This document shows, in pieces, positions 32,192-40,004 of a DNA stretch of 64,000 nucleotides (positions are counted from its first letter, which is position 1; each line of letters begins with the position of its first letter). The stretch covers positions 2,976,001-3,040,000 of the forward strand of contig NZ_CP060412.1 in the NCBI RefSeq assembly GCF_014297575.1. The letters run 5' to 3'. Below the pieces are notes generated by a model that ran no database searches, was not told where the DNA came from, and saw nothing but the letters and a program-made list of their open reading frames with translations. The position numbers and the translations under genes are program-made. Origin of the DNA: Dyella telluris (GTDB lineage Bacteria > Pseudomonadota > Gammaproteobacteria > Xanthomonadales > Rhodanobacteraceae).

Positions 32192-32219
32192 TTTTCCTGC
32201 GCCGGGCCACAGGTATGAT
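32192..32219 (+). promoter_or_regulatory. Candidate promoter of ssb
   Basis: TATGAT (32214-32219) is preceded by a poor TTTTCC box with a 16-bp spacer, 71 bases before the ssb ATG. The 230-bp gap after kdpE contains nothing else I recognise. Confidence 0.35.
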
Positions 32220-32290
32220 GGCCGCCGGATCAACCATCCCGGTGCTGACTGCCCCAGAACGCAGCGCCGGCTCACAGAGGACACCCATCC

Positions 32291-32863
32291 ATGGCACGCG
32301 GTATCAACAAAGTCATCATCGTCGGCAATCTCGGCGCAGATCCGGAAACCCGTTACACCGGCAACGGCACGGCCATCACCAGCATCCGCATCGCGACGTC
32401 CGAAAACTGGACCGACAAGCAGAGCGGCGAAAAGCAGGAGCGCACCGAGTGGCACCGCGTGAAGCTGTTCGGTCGCCTGGCTGAAATCGCCGGCGAATAC
32501 CTGAAGAAGGGTCGCCAGGTTTACATCGAAGGCTCGCTGCGCACCGACAAGTACACCGACAAGGACGGCATCGAGCGCTTCAGCACCGATATCATCGCGG
32601 CCGAAATGCAGATGCTCGGCGGCAACGAAGGTGGCGGCGGTGGTGGCGGTGGTGGCAACTTCCAGCGCGCGCAGAGCGGTGGTGGCGGTGGTCAGCGCCA
32701 GGGCGGTTACGGCGGCGGTGGCAACCAGTCCCGTGGCGGCGGCGACAACTACGGCGGCGGCAATGCGCGCGGCGGCGACAACTACGGTGGCCAGCAGCAG
32801 CAGCGTCAGTCCGCACCGCCGGTGCAGAACAACAGCTTCGACGACGACGATATTCCGTTCTGA
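32291..32863 (+). CDS. ssb: Single-stranded DNA-binding protein
   Basis: SSB coats single-stranded DNA during replication, recombination and repair and recruits partner enzymes. The 190-residue protein has an N-terminal OB fold (about 1-112, with [18 protein letters not shown]). A long glycine-rich linker with Arg/Gln/Tyr repeats follows, then the acidic partner-binding tail DDDDIPF at the extreme C-terminus. A GAGG ribosome-binding site lies upstream, and a clear terminator follows. Confidence 0.98.
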   Translation: MARGINKVIIVGNLGADPETRYTGNGTAITSIRIATSENWTDKQSGEKQERTEWHRVKLFGRLAEIAGEYLKKGRQVYIEGSLRTDKYTDKDGIERFSTDIIAAEMQMLGGNEGGGGGGGGGNFQRAQSGGGGGQRQGGYGGGGNQSRGGGDNYGGGNARGGDNYGGQQQQRQSAPPVQNNSFDDDDIPF

Positions 32864-32896
32864 TCGTTGTCGGCGACGACATCATTGCGTGTGAAG

Positions 32897-32922
32897 AAGG
32901 CCATGGATTCCATGGCCTTTTT
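32897..32922 (+). terminator. Terminator of ssb
   Basis: AAGGCCATGG and CCATGGCCTT form a perfect 10-bp stem with an ATT loop, ending in a run of five T. It lies 33 bases after the ssb stop codon. Confidence 0.9.
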
Positions 32923-32969
32923 CATGTGTGGCGTTGCAGGCATCCGTGATGCGGGTTGAGGGCTGGGCT

Positions 32970-33899
32970 TCAGAGGCGCAGCGTTGCCGACAGCATCGCG
33001 ACATCGCCGTGGAAGTGGTACACCGCGCCGAACTCGCGGTAGTAGCGCACACCGACGGTAATGGCGTGCGTGCCCAGGCGGGTGCCGTAGTTCACGGCAG
33101 GGCCTGCGCCGAACACGCGGCCCTGCAGGCCACCAAGGCGGTCGCCGGATCCATCGTCCGGACTGACCTGGCGATAGCCGTAGCCGGCGAGCCCCACCAC
33201 CCAGTGCGGCGACAGCCGCTTGCCCACGGCAAGCTCGACATGGGCTTCGTTGCCGCTGCGATAGTGCGTGACGGGATTCACCCCGTTGACGCCGTATCCG
33301 ATCGCGCCGGACAGTTCGAGGTGGGATGTGGGTGACACATAGGTCATCGACCACAGCAGGTCGAAGGCCCATCGGTTGTGCCCGATGGATGCGTTGAAGC
33401 CCTTGGTGTACTCGCCGGTCGGGGCCCAGGCGATGACAGCGACGGCGTGCGAGAACGAGTCGCTGAGTTTCCAGCCGAGACGGCCGGAGAAAGCGGTGTC
33501 GCCGACGTCGGTGTTGCTCACCGAATGCACGCCTTCGATCCTTCCGGTGGTTTCGCCGGTAAGGCGCAGATACGCGTAGGGCACGGTGACGGAGAATGCC
33601 GCCTGGGCGCCGAAGATACGCGTCTGTGGTGCATAGAGCAGATTGACGCCCATGCTGTCCACGCGCTTCTTCAGGTAGAGCAGGGTGACGCCACCGACGG
33701 AGGCCGAGCCGACCTTGCCGCTGTACTGGGCCATGGCGGTGGAGAGGTACCAGCCGGGCGGCGGTGCGTTGCCCGCGCCAAGCGCCTGGCTGCCCAGCAG
33801 ATACATGCCGCCGGCGCCTTCGGTGGCGTGCACGCTGCTCATCGCGAAGGCGGCCATGCATGCCAGCAGGAAGTTGGTCAGCATGGCAAGGCGATGCAT
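32970..33899 (-). CDS. Outer-membrane beta-barrel protein, SphA/phenol-meta-pathway (MetA) type
   Basis: A 309-residue precursor with a Sec signal peptide (core LLACMAAFAMSSVHA). The mature part is made of alternating amphipathic strands and ends in the barrel signal VAMLSATLRL. The motif GGMYLLGSQALGAG right after cleavage and the GEYTKGFNASIGHNRWAFD segment resemble the SphA-like family often found with hydrophobic-compound catabolism. Members are thought to be outer-membrane channels. The start is supported by a GAGGGG ribosome-binding site. It probably follows the barrel gene at 34046 in one transcript (146-bp gap). Confidence 0.8.
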   Translation of the reverse strand: MHRLAMLTNFLLACMAAFAMSSVHATEGAGGMYLLGSQALGAGNAPPPGWYLSTAMAQYSGKVGSASVGGVTLLYLKKRVDSMGVNLLYAPQTRIFGAQAAFSVTVPYAYLRLTGETTGRIEGVHSVSNTDVGDTAFSGRLGWKLSDSFSHAVAVIAWAPTGEYTKGFNASIGHNRWAFDLLWSMTYVSPTSHLELSGAIGYGVNGVNPVTHYRSGNEAHVELAVGKRLSPHWVVGLAGYGYRQVSPDDGSGDRLGGLQGRVFGAGPAVNYGTRLGTHAITVGVRYYREFGAVYHFHGDVAMLSATLRL

Positions 33900-34045
33900 G
33901 GGCCCCTCAGGCAGTCCGGATGCTTGACTGCCGCCGCACGCCGCTTTCGTCACGCAAGTGTGCGACGCATGTCGTCGCGCGTGCCGTGCAGGGTGTGCCG
34001 CTGGGTCTGGCGGTGATGTTGGACTGGCGCATGTTGCCCCGGTGC

Positions 34046-34858
34046 TTATTCGGGGAACAGCAGGGTGAAGCCCATGCGCACAGCCCAGCCATGCGGGCCG
34101 CTGTCCGTGGCGTGATCCCAGTAACGTGCACCGAGCGAGAACTGTACGGGTTGCTTGCCGAACCGGACGAGCTTGGCCGCCAGCACGTTGATGGGAATCG
34201 ACCACTGCGAGTGCTTCCAGTCGTAGGTCGATTCCGTTTGCAGCGTGAAGGTCCAGGCGGTGGGCGTGTTGTACGAGAAGAACGGCTGCACGAAGGTGGA
34301 ACTGACACCCGTGCGGTTGCTCTGACCACCCACGGACCAGATATGGTTGGCCAGCATGCCGTAGGTCCACGCGCCTTGCTGGCGCAGCACGATGGCGGTG
34401 GGGCCTGCACCCCACTTGCCGCTGCCCAGCAACTTGTCCGTGGCGGTGGGCACAAGCACGGCCGGGCCGATGCCCCAGATCCACCCGCCCGATGTCGGCG
34501 CCTTCGGCGAAAAGAACAGGCTGGCGGTGACATCGCCAAGCCCGGTCTGGCTTCCCGCGCCGGGGGCAATGTCGTGCTGGCTGGCGATGGGCACGATGGT
34601 GCGGGAGATCATGTTCCAGTCGTCACTGATCGACACCGGAATCACCGGCTGGAAGTTGAGCAGGTACTTGTCGCCTTCGCGTTCGCTGCCGATGTTCTGG
34701 TCGTAATTGAACTGGAACGGCACGCTGATGAGCGACGCGACCGGGTTGGACAGTTTCTTGGCGAGTTCCTGGTTGTCGCCTGCGCTCTGGGCCTGCGACG
34801 GCGTGGCCATCGTCAGCGCGACGGCGGCGCCGGCGATCAGTGTGAGTAGCCTGTTCAC
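34046..34858 (-). CDS. Outer-membrane beta-barrel protein, putative transporter
   Basis: A 270-residue precursor beginning with GTG at 34858, preceded by a GGAG ribosome-binding site five bases away. It has a signal peptide (core LIAGAAVALTMATPSQAQ) and then a barrel with the family segment GLGDVTASLFFSPKAP, ending in FTLLFPE. It resembles the transporter/MetA-pathway group of barrel proteins. It forms a tandem pair with the barrel gene at 32970. A perfect 8-bp inverted repeat lies 80 bases upstream of the start, so the pair may be controlled by a repressor or LysR-type activator. Confidence 0.78.
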   Translation of the reverse strand: MNRLLTLIAGAAVALTMATPSQAQSAGDNQELAKKLSNPVASLISVPFQFNYDQNIGSEREGDKYLLNFQPVIPVSISDDWNMISRTIVPIASQHDIAPGAGSQTGLGDVTASLFFSPKAPTSGGWIWGIGPAVLVPTATDKLLGSGKWGAGPTAIVLRQQGAWTYGMLANHIWSVGGQSNRTGVSSTFVQPFFSYNTPTAWTFTLQTESTYDWKHSQWSIPINVLAAKLVRFGKQPVQFSLGARYWDHATDSGPHGWAVRMGFTLLFPE

Positions 34859-34937
34859 GTCTTCTCCGTGTCGCCGCCATCCGTGGCGATGGGGCATGCG
34901 CTCTGATTGAGATCTATCCTATGGGCGGCCTCGATCA

Positions 34938-34960
34938 ATAAGTAGCGTAGAACTACTTAT
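34938..34960. promoter_or_regulatory. Operator-like inverted repeat upstream of the barrel gene pair
   Basis: ATAAGTAG (34938-34945) and CTACTTAT (34953-34960) form a perfect 8-bp inverted repeat around seven bases. It stands in an AT-rich patch in the gap between the barrel gene at 34858 and the end of the subtilase gene at 35050. Its size and symmetry suit a dimeric transcription factor, and no regulator gene is adjacent. Confidence 0.55.
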
Positions 34961-35049
34961 GTGGCGGACCTTTCAGGGGTGTGGCAAGAGCAGCGGCGAA
35001 CACTGCGTAAACGGCGGCCATTCAGGGAATGGAGCGCGGCAACGCCGCC

Positions 35050-36357
35050 TCAGTGATGCAAGGCGAGCTGTTCCCTGCCCAGCGCATTCAAGGCGGCGGC
35101 AGCATCGACCTGCTGCGCACCGCCGACCGCCTTGCCGTTGCCCAGCAACAGCTGTCGGAGGCTGTCTGCATCAAGCTCAGGCGACAGCGATAGCAGCAAC
35201 GCCACGATGCCGCTGACATGCGCCGCGGCCATGGACGAACCGGAAGCGAAGTCGTATCCCCCGCCCGGCTGGGTCGTGAGGATGTCGCGGCCTGGTGCGC
35301 TCAGTACACCCGGTGGTGCGGGTGTGGTGTTGCCCGTGCGCACCACGAGTACGCCGGCGGCATCGTCGGGAAATCCGCTGCGGTTTCCGTCGGGCGGCAG
35401 CGCGGCAATCACGATGCGCTGTTGTGCGAGCAGTTGCTGCAGCAGCTTGTCCAGCAGCGGATCGGATGGACCCCCGAGGCTCAGGTTGATGATGCGCGCA
35501 TCGGTATCGAGGATGGCTGCCATCGCCTTGGCCAGCGTGAACGAGTTGCAGCGCGCGCCCTGCTGGACCTCCGCGGGATACCAGCAAGCCTTGTAGACGC
35601 TGATGATCGCGCCCGGGGCCATGCCGACGATGCCGATATGGTTGTCGCCGGTGGCGCCGATGATGCCCGCCACTTCGGTGCCATGCGGGTCATGGTTGAA
35701 ACGTTGTGCGTTGTCGTCGACCTCATTGACGCTGTCGTGGATGCGTCCCTGCAGATCCGGGTGCGTGAGGTCGACGCCAGTATCGACGATGGCGATGTGC
35801 ACGCGATCGCCCCGGCTGATGCCATGGGCCAGCGCCGCATCGGTTTCGACAAAGCCACGCTGCAGATTGGCATAGGGGTCGTTGTACTGGTGCGGCCGGG
35901 CCGGTTTGCCTGAATACACCGCGTAATCCTGCAACGGCTGCGCCAGGGCGATGCGGACGTCCTTCGATAGCATCGCGAGCAGCGCATCGCGCGTCATGCC
36001 TGCCGGCGGTTCAAGCACGATGCAATAGAGCTTCAGGGACTTGATGGGCCAGCCCGTCACTTCGCGCCATCCGTACTGCTTGCGCAACGTCTCCAGTTCG
36101 GACAATGCACGCTGTCCTGCATCGTAGTTCGCCGCGGGCACATAGCCGAGCATGGTCGAGCCGGCGTGTGTGGAGGGGGCATCCTGCGGGTTGGCCACGG
36201 CCAGCACGATGTCGCGCGTGCCATCCATGGCTGCGGCGACACCGGGACGCGCCGCAGCCTCCATGGTCGGTGTGTTCCGGGGTGAATCAGGACGCAGCGG
36301 TGCGCATGCACCCAGCAGTGCAGCGACGAACAAGGTCAGCCATGCAGACTGCTTCAT
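35050..36357 (-). CDS. S8 (subtilisin-like) serine protease, predicted lipoprotein
   Basis: A 435-residue precursor whose N-terminus ends in the lipobox LLGAC (C18), so it is probably anchored to a membrane in the periplasm or outer membrane. The catalytic triad is D192 (IVDTGVD), H225 (PHGTEVAG) and S375 (SGSSMAAAH). A prodomain-like region covers about 45-150. The start codon overlaps the anti-sigma stop by four bases. Sigma factor, anti-sigma factor and protease thus form one translationally coupled operon, and the protease may be either a target or a modulator of that regulon. Confidence 0.93.
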   Translation of the reverse strand: MKQSAWLTLFVAALLGACAPLRPDSPRNTPTMEAAARPGVAAAMDGTRDIVLAVANPQDAPSTHAGSTMLGYVPAANYDAGQRALSELETLRKQYGWREVTGWPIKSLKLYCIVLEPPAGMTRDALLAMLSKDVRIALAQPLQDYAVYSGKPARPHQYNDPYANLQRGFVETDAALAHGISRGDRVHIAIVDTGVDLTHPDLQGRIHDSVNEVDDNAQRFNHDPHGTEVAGIIGATGDNHIGIVGMAPGAIISVYKACWYPAEVQQGARCNSFTLAKAMAAILDTDARIINLSLGGPSDPLLDKLLQQLLAQQRIVIAALPPDGNRSGFPDDAAGVLVVRTGNTTPAPPGVLSAPGRDILTTQPGGGYDFASGSSMAAAHVSGIVALLLSLSPELDADSLRQLLLGNGKAVGGAQQVDAAAALNALGREQLALHH

Positions 36358-36989
36358 GGGGGCACGTTGACGGGCTCGGCAAGGCGTATGCCGTGCGTGG
36401 CGCGCAGCTGGCGCAAGGCCTCGGGTGAGGTCGATGTATCGGCCGGCACTACCGTGTAGGCGCCGACGGCATTGGGTCCATCCACCACGTCCAGATGCAG
36501 GGAGCGCAGCAGCGCGTTCCAGTCAGCCAGGTCCATGCTGGTGTCGGGAACCACGCGGATGGCACCGGGCAGCATGCGCTGCGAGGGATCGCCGAGGGTG
36601 CGGTAAGGCGCTGGCGTGGCATCCGGCCACCAGCGCCCTGCGCCAAGCATGCCGATGGCCATGGCCTGTATCAGCACCACGGCCACCAGTGCACGGGTGA
36701 TCCAGCCGCCGCCGCGCGCGCGTGCCATCACTTCGCCGGCCTGCTCTGTGTCGATACGTGTCATCAATCGCCGGAGACCCGCTTCCGGGTCCAGCATCAC
36801 GTTGGCAGGCATGGCCAGGGCGCGCTGCAGCTTTTGTTGCTGCGCAAACTCGTCGCGACAGGCCGGGCAATGCGCAAGGTGCTCGGCCAGCCAGCGGCGC
36901 TGATCCTGCGGGGCGTTGTCCTGCAAAACCCATGGCATCGCTTCCCATGCCCGGGTGCAGTCCTTGCCGGTGTCTCGGGTCGCTGTCAT
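36354..36989 (-). CDS. Zinc-finger (zf-HC2) anti-sigma factor, membrane-anchored
   Basis: A 211-residue protein with the zinc-binding H37-x3-C41-x2-C44 motif in the anti-sigma domain, one membrane span at about 97-117 (TRALVAVVLIQAMAIGMLGA) and a periplasmic C-terminal domain of about 90 residues. It starts at the ATG that overlaps the sigma gene stop. It should hold the sigma factor encoded just upstream at the inner membrane until a periplasmic signal or proteolysis releases it. Confidence 0.9.
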   Translation of the reverse strand: MTATRDTGKDCTRAWEAMPWVLQDNAPQDQRRWLAEHLAHCPACRDEFAQQQKLQRALAMPANVMLDPEAGLRRLMTRIDTEQAGEVMARARGGGWITRALVAVVLIQAMAIGMLGAGRWWPDATPAPYRTLGDPSQRMLPGAIRVVPDTSMDLADWNALLRSLHLDVVDGPNAVGAYTVVPADTSTSPEALRQLRATHGIRLAEPVNVPP

Positions 36990-37573
36990 GGCACGCGCTT
37001 CTCCTGCTGCGTGAGCGGTTCGCCCGCAAGCACGGGCATCACGTTGCGCAACTTCACCCTGGCGTGGAACAGCCGCGCCTTCACCGTGCCGACCGGGCAT
37101 TGCAGGATGGCCGCCACATCATCCAGCGTGTACCCCACGCCATAGACCAGCTCCACCACCACGCGCTGGTCGGCGGTGAGGTGCTGCATGGCCTTGCCCA
37201 GCCAGTCGTGCAGTTCGCGATCCTCACCCGGGTCAAAGGCGGGAACGCGGTCGTCGGGGAGGCTTTCGTCGTCCACCGGTTCGTCGCCGCGCTGGCGCAA
37301 CGCTTTCAGTCCGCAACGGTAAGCAATGCCGATGATCCAGGTGGATACACGCGAATCGCCATGGAACGAACCGGCCTTCTGCCAGACGATCCAGAAGCAG
37401 TCGTTGATGACCTCCTCGATCAGGTCGGCCCGCTGCGTCAGGCGCGACAGGAACCGGCACAGGCGGCCGTGATAGTTGCGGTACAGCGTGGCCAGCGCCG
37501 CACGGTCGCCCGTCGCAACCTGCCGGAGCAGCAGGCGATCGCTTCCGTCAGCGGCGATATCGGCATCTTTCAT
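36986..37573 (-). CDS. ECF-type RNA polymerase sigma factor
   Basis: A 195-residue extracytoplasmic-function sigma factor. Region 2 is visible as ADLIEEVINDCFWIVWQKAGSF. Region 4 is LTADQRVVVELVYGVGYTLDDVAAILQCPVGTVKARLFHAR, the helix-turn-helix that reads the -35 element (quoted here in two halves of the same helix pair, split after VELVYG). It is followed, with four-base overlaps, by its anti-sigma factor and a lipoprotein subtilase. A GC-rich leader of 64 bp separates it from the barrel gene at 37638. Confidence 0.93.
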   Translation of the reverse strand: MKDADIAADGSDRLLLRQVATGDRAALATLYRNYHGRLCRFLSRLTQRADLIEEVINDCFWIVWQKAGSFHGDSRVSTWIIGIAYRCGLKALRQRGDEPVDDESLPDDRVPAFDPGEDRELHDWLGKAMQHLTADQRVVVELVYGVGYTLDDVAAILQCPVGTVKARLFHARVKLRNVMPVLAGEPLTQQEKRVP

Positions 37574-37637
37574 GGCTGGGACAAGGACACGGTGTTACCC
37601 CGTGAGTGCCTGATACGACGGAAAAGGTTGCCATGGC

Positions 37638-38315
37638 TCAGAAGGACCAGGCTGCCGTCGCCACCCACGGCGATGCGGCCAGTCCGTCCTGGCGCAGGGT
37701 CGCGTCGACAAAGACGCGATCCACTTCCACCCGCCACGGTCCCTGGCGCCAGACCAGGCCCAGGTGCCCGTACCCGTAGGAGTCTACGCGTGTGCCGTCG
37801 CGATAGCGGTGGCTGCCGTATTCATCCGTGTCGGTGTAGTAGTCGGGCATCTGGTTGCGCGCATAGCCCGCGCCGGCGGCAAGCGACAGGTGCAAGGGCA
37901 GCGGCCAGCGGAAGTCCAGGTCGACGGCGCCAAGCAGCGGATGCGCGGCGCCGCTGGTGGGCGTCATGGCGGCCACGCCCAGCGTGAGCACGTCGCGATA
38001 GATCCAGCTGGCGCTGGCTTCCATGTGGTTGAAGGCGCTGCTTGCCGGCCCCGGGTAGTCCTCATAGGCGAGGGCTGCCACGAACTGCCAGTCCGGCGCG
38101 ACGCGCCAGGTTCGCGAGGCCTGCGCCAGCACCTCGGCCAGCGGCGTCGCCTGCCGAACCTGTGTCCCGGCGGCAACACCGAACGCCCAGCCGGAGGGTA
38201 GCGTCCACGACGCCGTACCCTGCAGTATCGCCGTGGCAGGGGTGATCGCCAGCCCGCGATCGACCAGTTGCGAGCTCAGGGCGACGGTGCCGTTCACCGC
38301 GCCGGATTGCGCCAT
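37638..38315 (-). CDS. TIGR02001-like outer-membrane protein with no usable start for its signal peptide
   Basis: The frame encodes 225 residues of a barrel-like protein of the TIGR02001/Gcw_chp type (NGTVALSSQLVDRGLAI near the start, VATAAWSF at the end). The first ATG has no ribosome-binding site. The frame upstream still encodes a good signal peptide, WLHAALAGLLADIALPGAV then MAQ, but a TAG stop is met before any ATG, GTG or TTG. Either a frameshift broke the gene or the assembly has an indel near 38375, or a CTG codon is used. It lies upstream of the ECF sigma gene on the same strand. Confidence 0.7.
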   Translation of the reverse strand: MAQSGAVNGTVALSSQLVDRGLAITPATAILQGTASWTLPSGWAFGVAAGTQVRQATPLAEVLAQASRTWRVAPDWQFVAALAYEDYPGPASSAFNHMEASASWIYRDVLTLGVAAMTPTSGAAHPLLGAVDLDFRWPLPLHLSLAAGAGYARNQMPDYYTDTDEYGSHRYRDGTRVDSYGYGHLGLVWRQGPWRVEVDRVFVDATLRQDGLAASPWVATAAWSF

Positions 38316-38656
38316 GACCGCGCCGGGCAGCGCGATGTCGGCAAGCAGGCCAGCCAGCGCCGCATGCAGCCACTATGTTCGATGCATCGCGGCGCACGCG
38401 TTTGCTCGTCGCGGGTCGCCTGACACCGCGGGTGGGTATCCCCGGTTACCGCTGGCGGGAGCTACGCCGTGCAACGTCGTTCCGTGGAGTGAGCTGCGTC
38501 GGTGGGGGCCAAGGGTAGTCGGCAGGGCCACCGCTGTACACGCGGGCGGCCTCAAGGCCGGATTTCACCGGTCGATAACGTCGTGTTGGCTTTCGCATGC
38601 GGGTGGCACGCATTGAAGTCGCAGGCCTGGCCCATCCACCGATCTCCGGGACAACC
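38316..38656. other. Gap of 341 bp without a convincing gene
   Basis: The segment next to 38315 encodes the orphaned signal-peptide frame of the barrel gene on the minus strand. The rest is GC-rich sequence with small partial hairpins such as GCGGGCGGCC/GGCCGG near 38546-38565. No known RNA element, promoter or gene is evident. Confidence 0.5.
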
Positions 38657-39412
38657 ATGGAAGGCACCGTTTCGAGTTTCCTGCCCGGCAAGGGCTATGG
38701 CTTCATCCAGGGCGACGACGGCCGCAGCTATTTCCTGCATGGCGCTGACGTGCTGGACGGCGCGGCGAAGATCACGGATGGGCAACGCCTGTCGTTCGAT
38801 GCATCGGCGACACCCAAGGGCTACCGCGCGCGCCGCGTCCGCCTGGCCGACGCGTCCGGTCACGCGACATTCCAGGTGCCCACCCAGGTGCTCCATTCCC
38901 GGGACCCGCAGGTGCGTGGCTGGGAAACCGTCGAAGCGACGTTATGGACGGTGATCGGCAGTTCGCGCCAGTCGCCGGACGATGCGCGTGCTGACATGCT
39001 GGCCAAGGCACGGCGACTCGGCGCCAACGGCGTGGTGCTGGTGCAGTACTTCAAGACGCGCGGTTCCGAACCCGGCACGGGCAAGGGCACGCACTACTTC
39101 ACCATCCATCATCATCGCGGACAGGTGGTCATGCTGGGGCGCAGGAGCGCAACGGGCACCATGACCACCGATCAGATGCAGGGGCTGGCCAATCGCGCGG
39201 CGCAGCTCAAGCGGGAACTGGAGCAGGCAACAGCCCGCAGTCGCAAAAGCGCCGGCATGGCGGCGGCCATCGTGGTGCTGATCAGCCTGGCGGCCGCGGC
39301 CGGCCTGCAGAACTTCCCGGGCCTGATCGGCGTGGTATTTGGCTTGGTTTTGGCGGCAATTCTCTACAACACCATCGCCACGGATCACGACGGCTGGCTC
39401 GTTCGCCCCTGA
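38657..39412 (+). CDS. Cold-shock-domain membrane protein with a YbjQ-like middle region
   Basis: A 251-residue protein with three parts. Residues 1-63 are a cold-shock domain with RNP1-like KGYGFIQGD and RNP2-like YFLHGADV, predicted to bind single-stranded nucleic acid. Residues 90-165 (DMLAKARRLGANGVVLVQYF) resemble YbjQ/heavy-metal-binding-like or SHOCT-associated domains. The C-terminus has two membrane spans (about 199-217 and 221-240). I start at MEGTVSSF, the normal start of the cold-shock fold; the frame can extend to 38597. Both the nucleic-acid-binding and membrane roles are inferred from sequence. Confidence 0.75.
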   Translation: MEGTVSSFLPGKGYGFIQGDDGRSYFLHGADVLDGAAKITDGQRLSFDASATPKGYRARRVRLADASGHATFQVPTQVLHSRDPQVRGWETVEATLWTVIGSSRQSPDDARADMLAKARRLGANGVVLVQYFKTRGSEPGTGKGTHYFTIHHHRGQVVMLGRRSATGTMTTDQMQGLANRAAQLKRELEQATARSRKSAGMAAAIVVLISLAAAAGLQNFPGLIGVVFGLVLAAILYNTIATDHDGWLVRP

Positions 39413-39439
39413 TCACGCGGGCCGGTCGTTGATCCGACG

Positions 39440-39952
39440 TCAGCGCATCGTTTCCGGTGAGCGCCACCACGCCTCGATGCGATCGACGATCACCGGCAGC
39501 GCCTCGGTGGCATCCACCGTCAGCACGAGGGCCTCGTCCAGCGGTGGCTCCAGATCGCGAAACTGGCTGTCCACCAGCGATGCCGGCATGAAGTGGCCGG
39601 CGCGATCGGCGACGCGCACCGTGGCGGCGGCTGGCGACAGCTGCAGGAACACAAAGGCCAGCCCCGGTGATGCCGCGCGCAGCGTGTCGCGATAACGCCG
39701 CTTGAGCGCCGAGCACGTCAGCACCGCGATATCGCCGGTAGCCGCGGTGCCGGCCAGCTCGTGTCGCAGCGTTTCCAGCCAGCCCTGACGATCGGCATCC
39801 GTCAGTGGGATACCGGCCTTCATCTTCTGGATGTTCGCGACAGGGTGGAATGCATCGCCTTCGATCATGCGTGCATGCATGCGTTCGCTAAGTGCCATCG
39901 CGACGCTGGTCTTGCCGCACCCGGTCACACCCATCACCACGATGGCAGGCAT
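39440..39952 (-). CDS. gntK: Gluconokinase
   Basis: A 170-residue kinase that phosphorylates D-gluconate to 6-phosphogluconate. The P-loop GVTGCGKTS is at 8-16, and the family segments EGDAFHPVANIQKMKAGIPL and LTCSALKRRYRD bind substrate and nucleotide. I chose the start MPAIVVMG; an upstream extension to 40012 lacks support. It follows the sugar-dehydrogenase fusion by 52 bp on the same strand, so periplasmic sugar oxidation and gluconate entry into the pentose phosphate or Entner-Doudoroff route may be linked. Confidence 0.94.
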   Translation of the reverse strand: MPAIVVMGVTGCGKTSVAMALSERMHARMIEGDAFHPVANIQKMKAGIPLTDADRQGWLETLRHELAGTAATGDIAVLTCSALKRRYRDTLRAASPGLAFVFLQLSPAAATVRVADRAGHFMPASLVDSQFRDLEPPLDEALVLTVDATEALPVIVDRIEAWWRSPETMR

Positions 39953-40004
39953 GGCGTCTTCCCGGCGGCCATCCTTGCCGGATGCGCCCCGCGCAATCAC
40001 CCGC

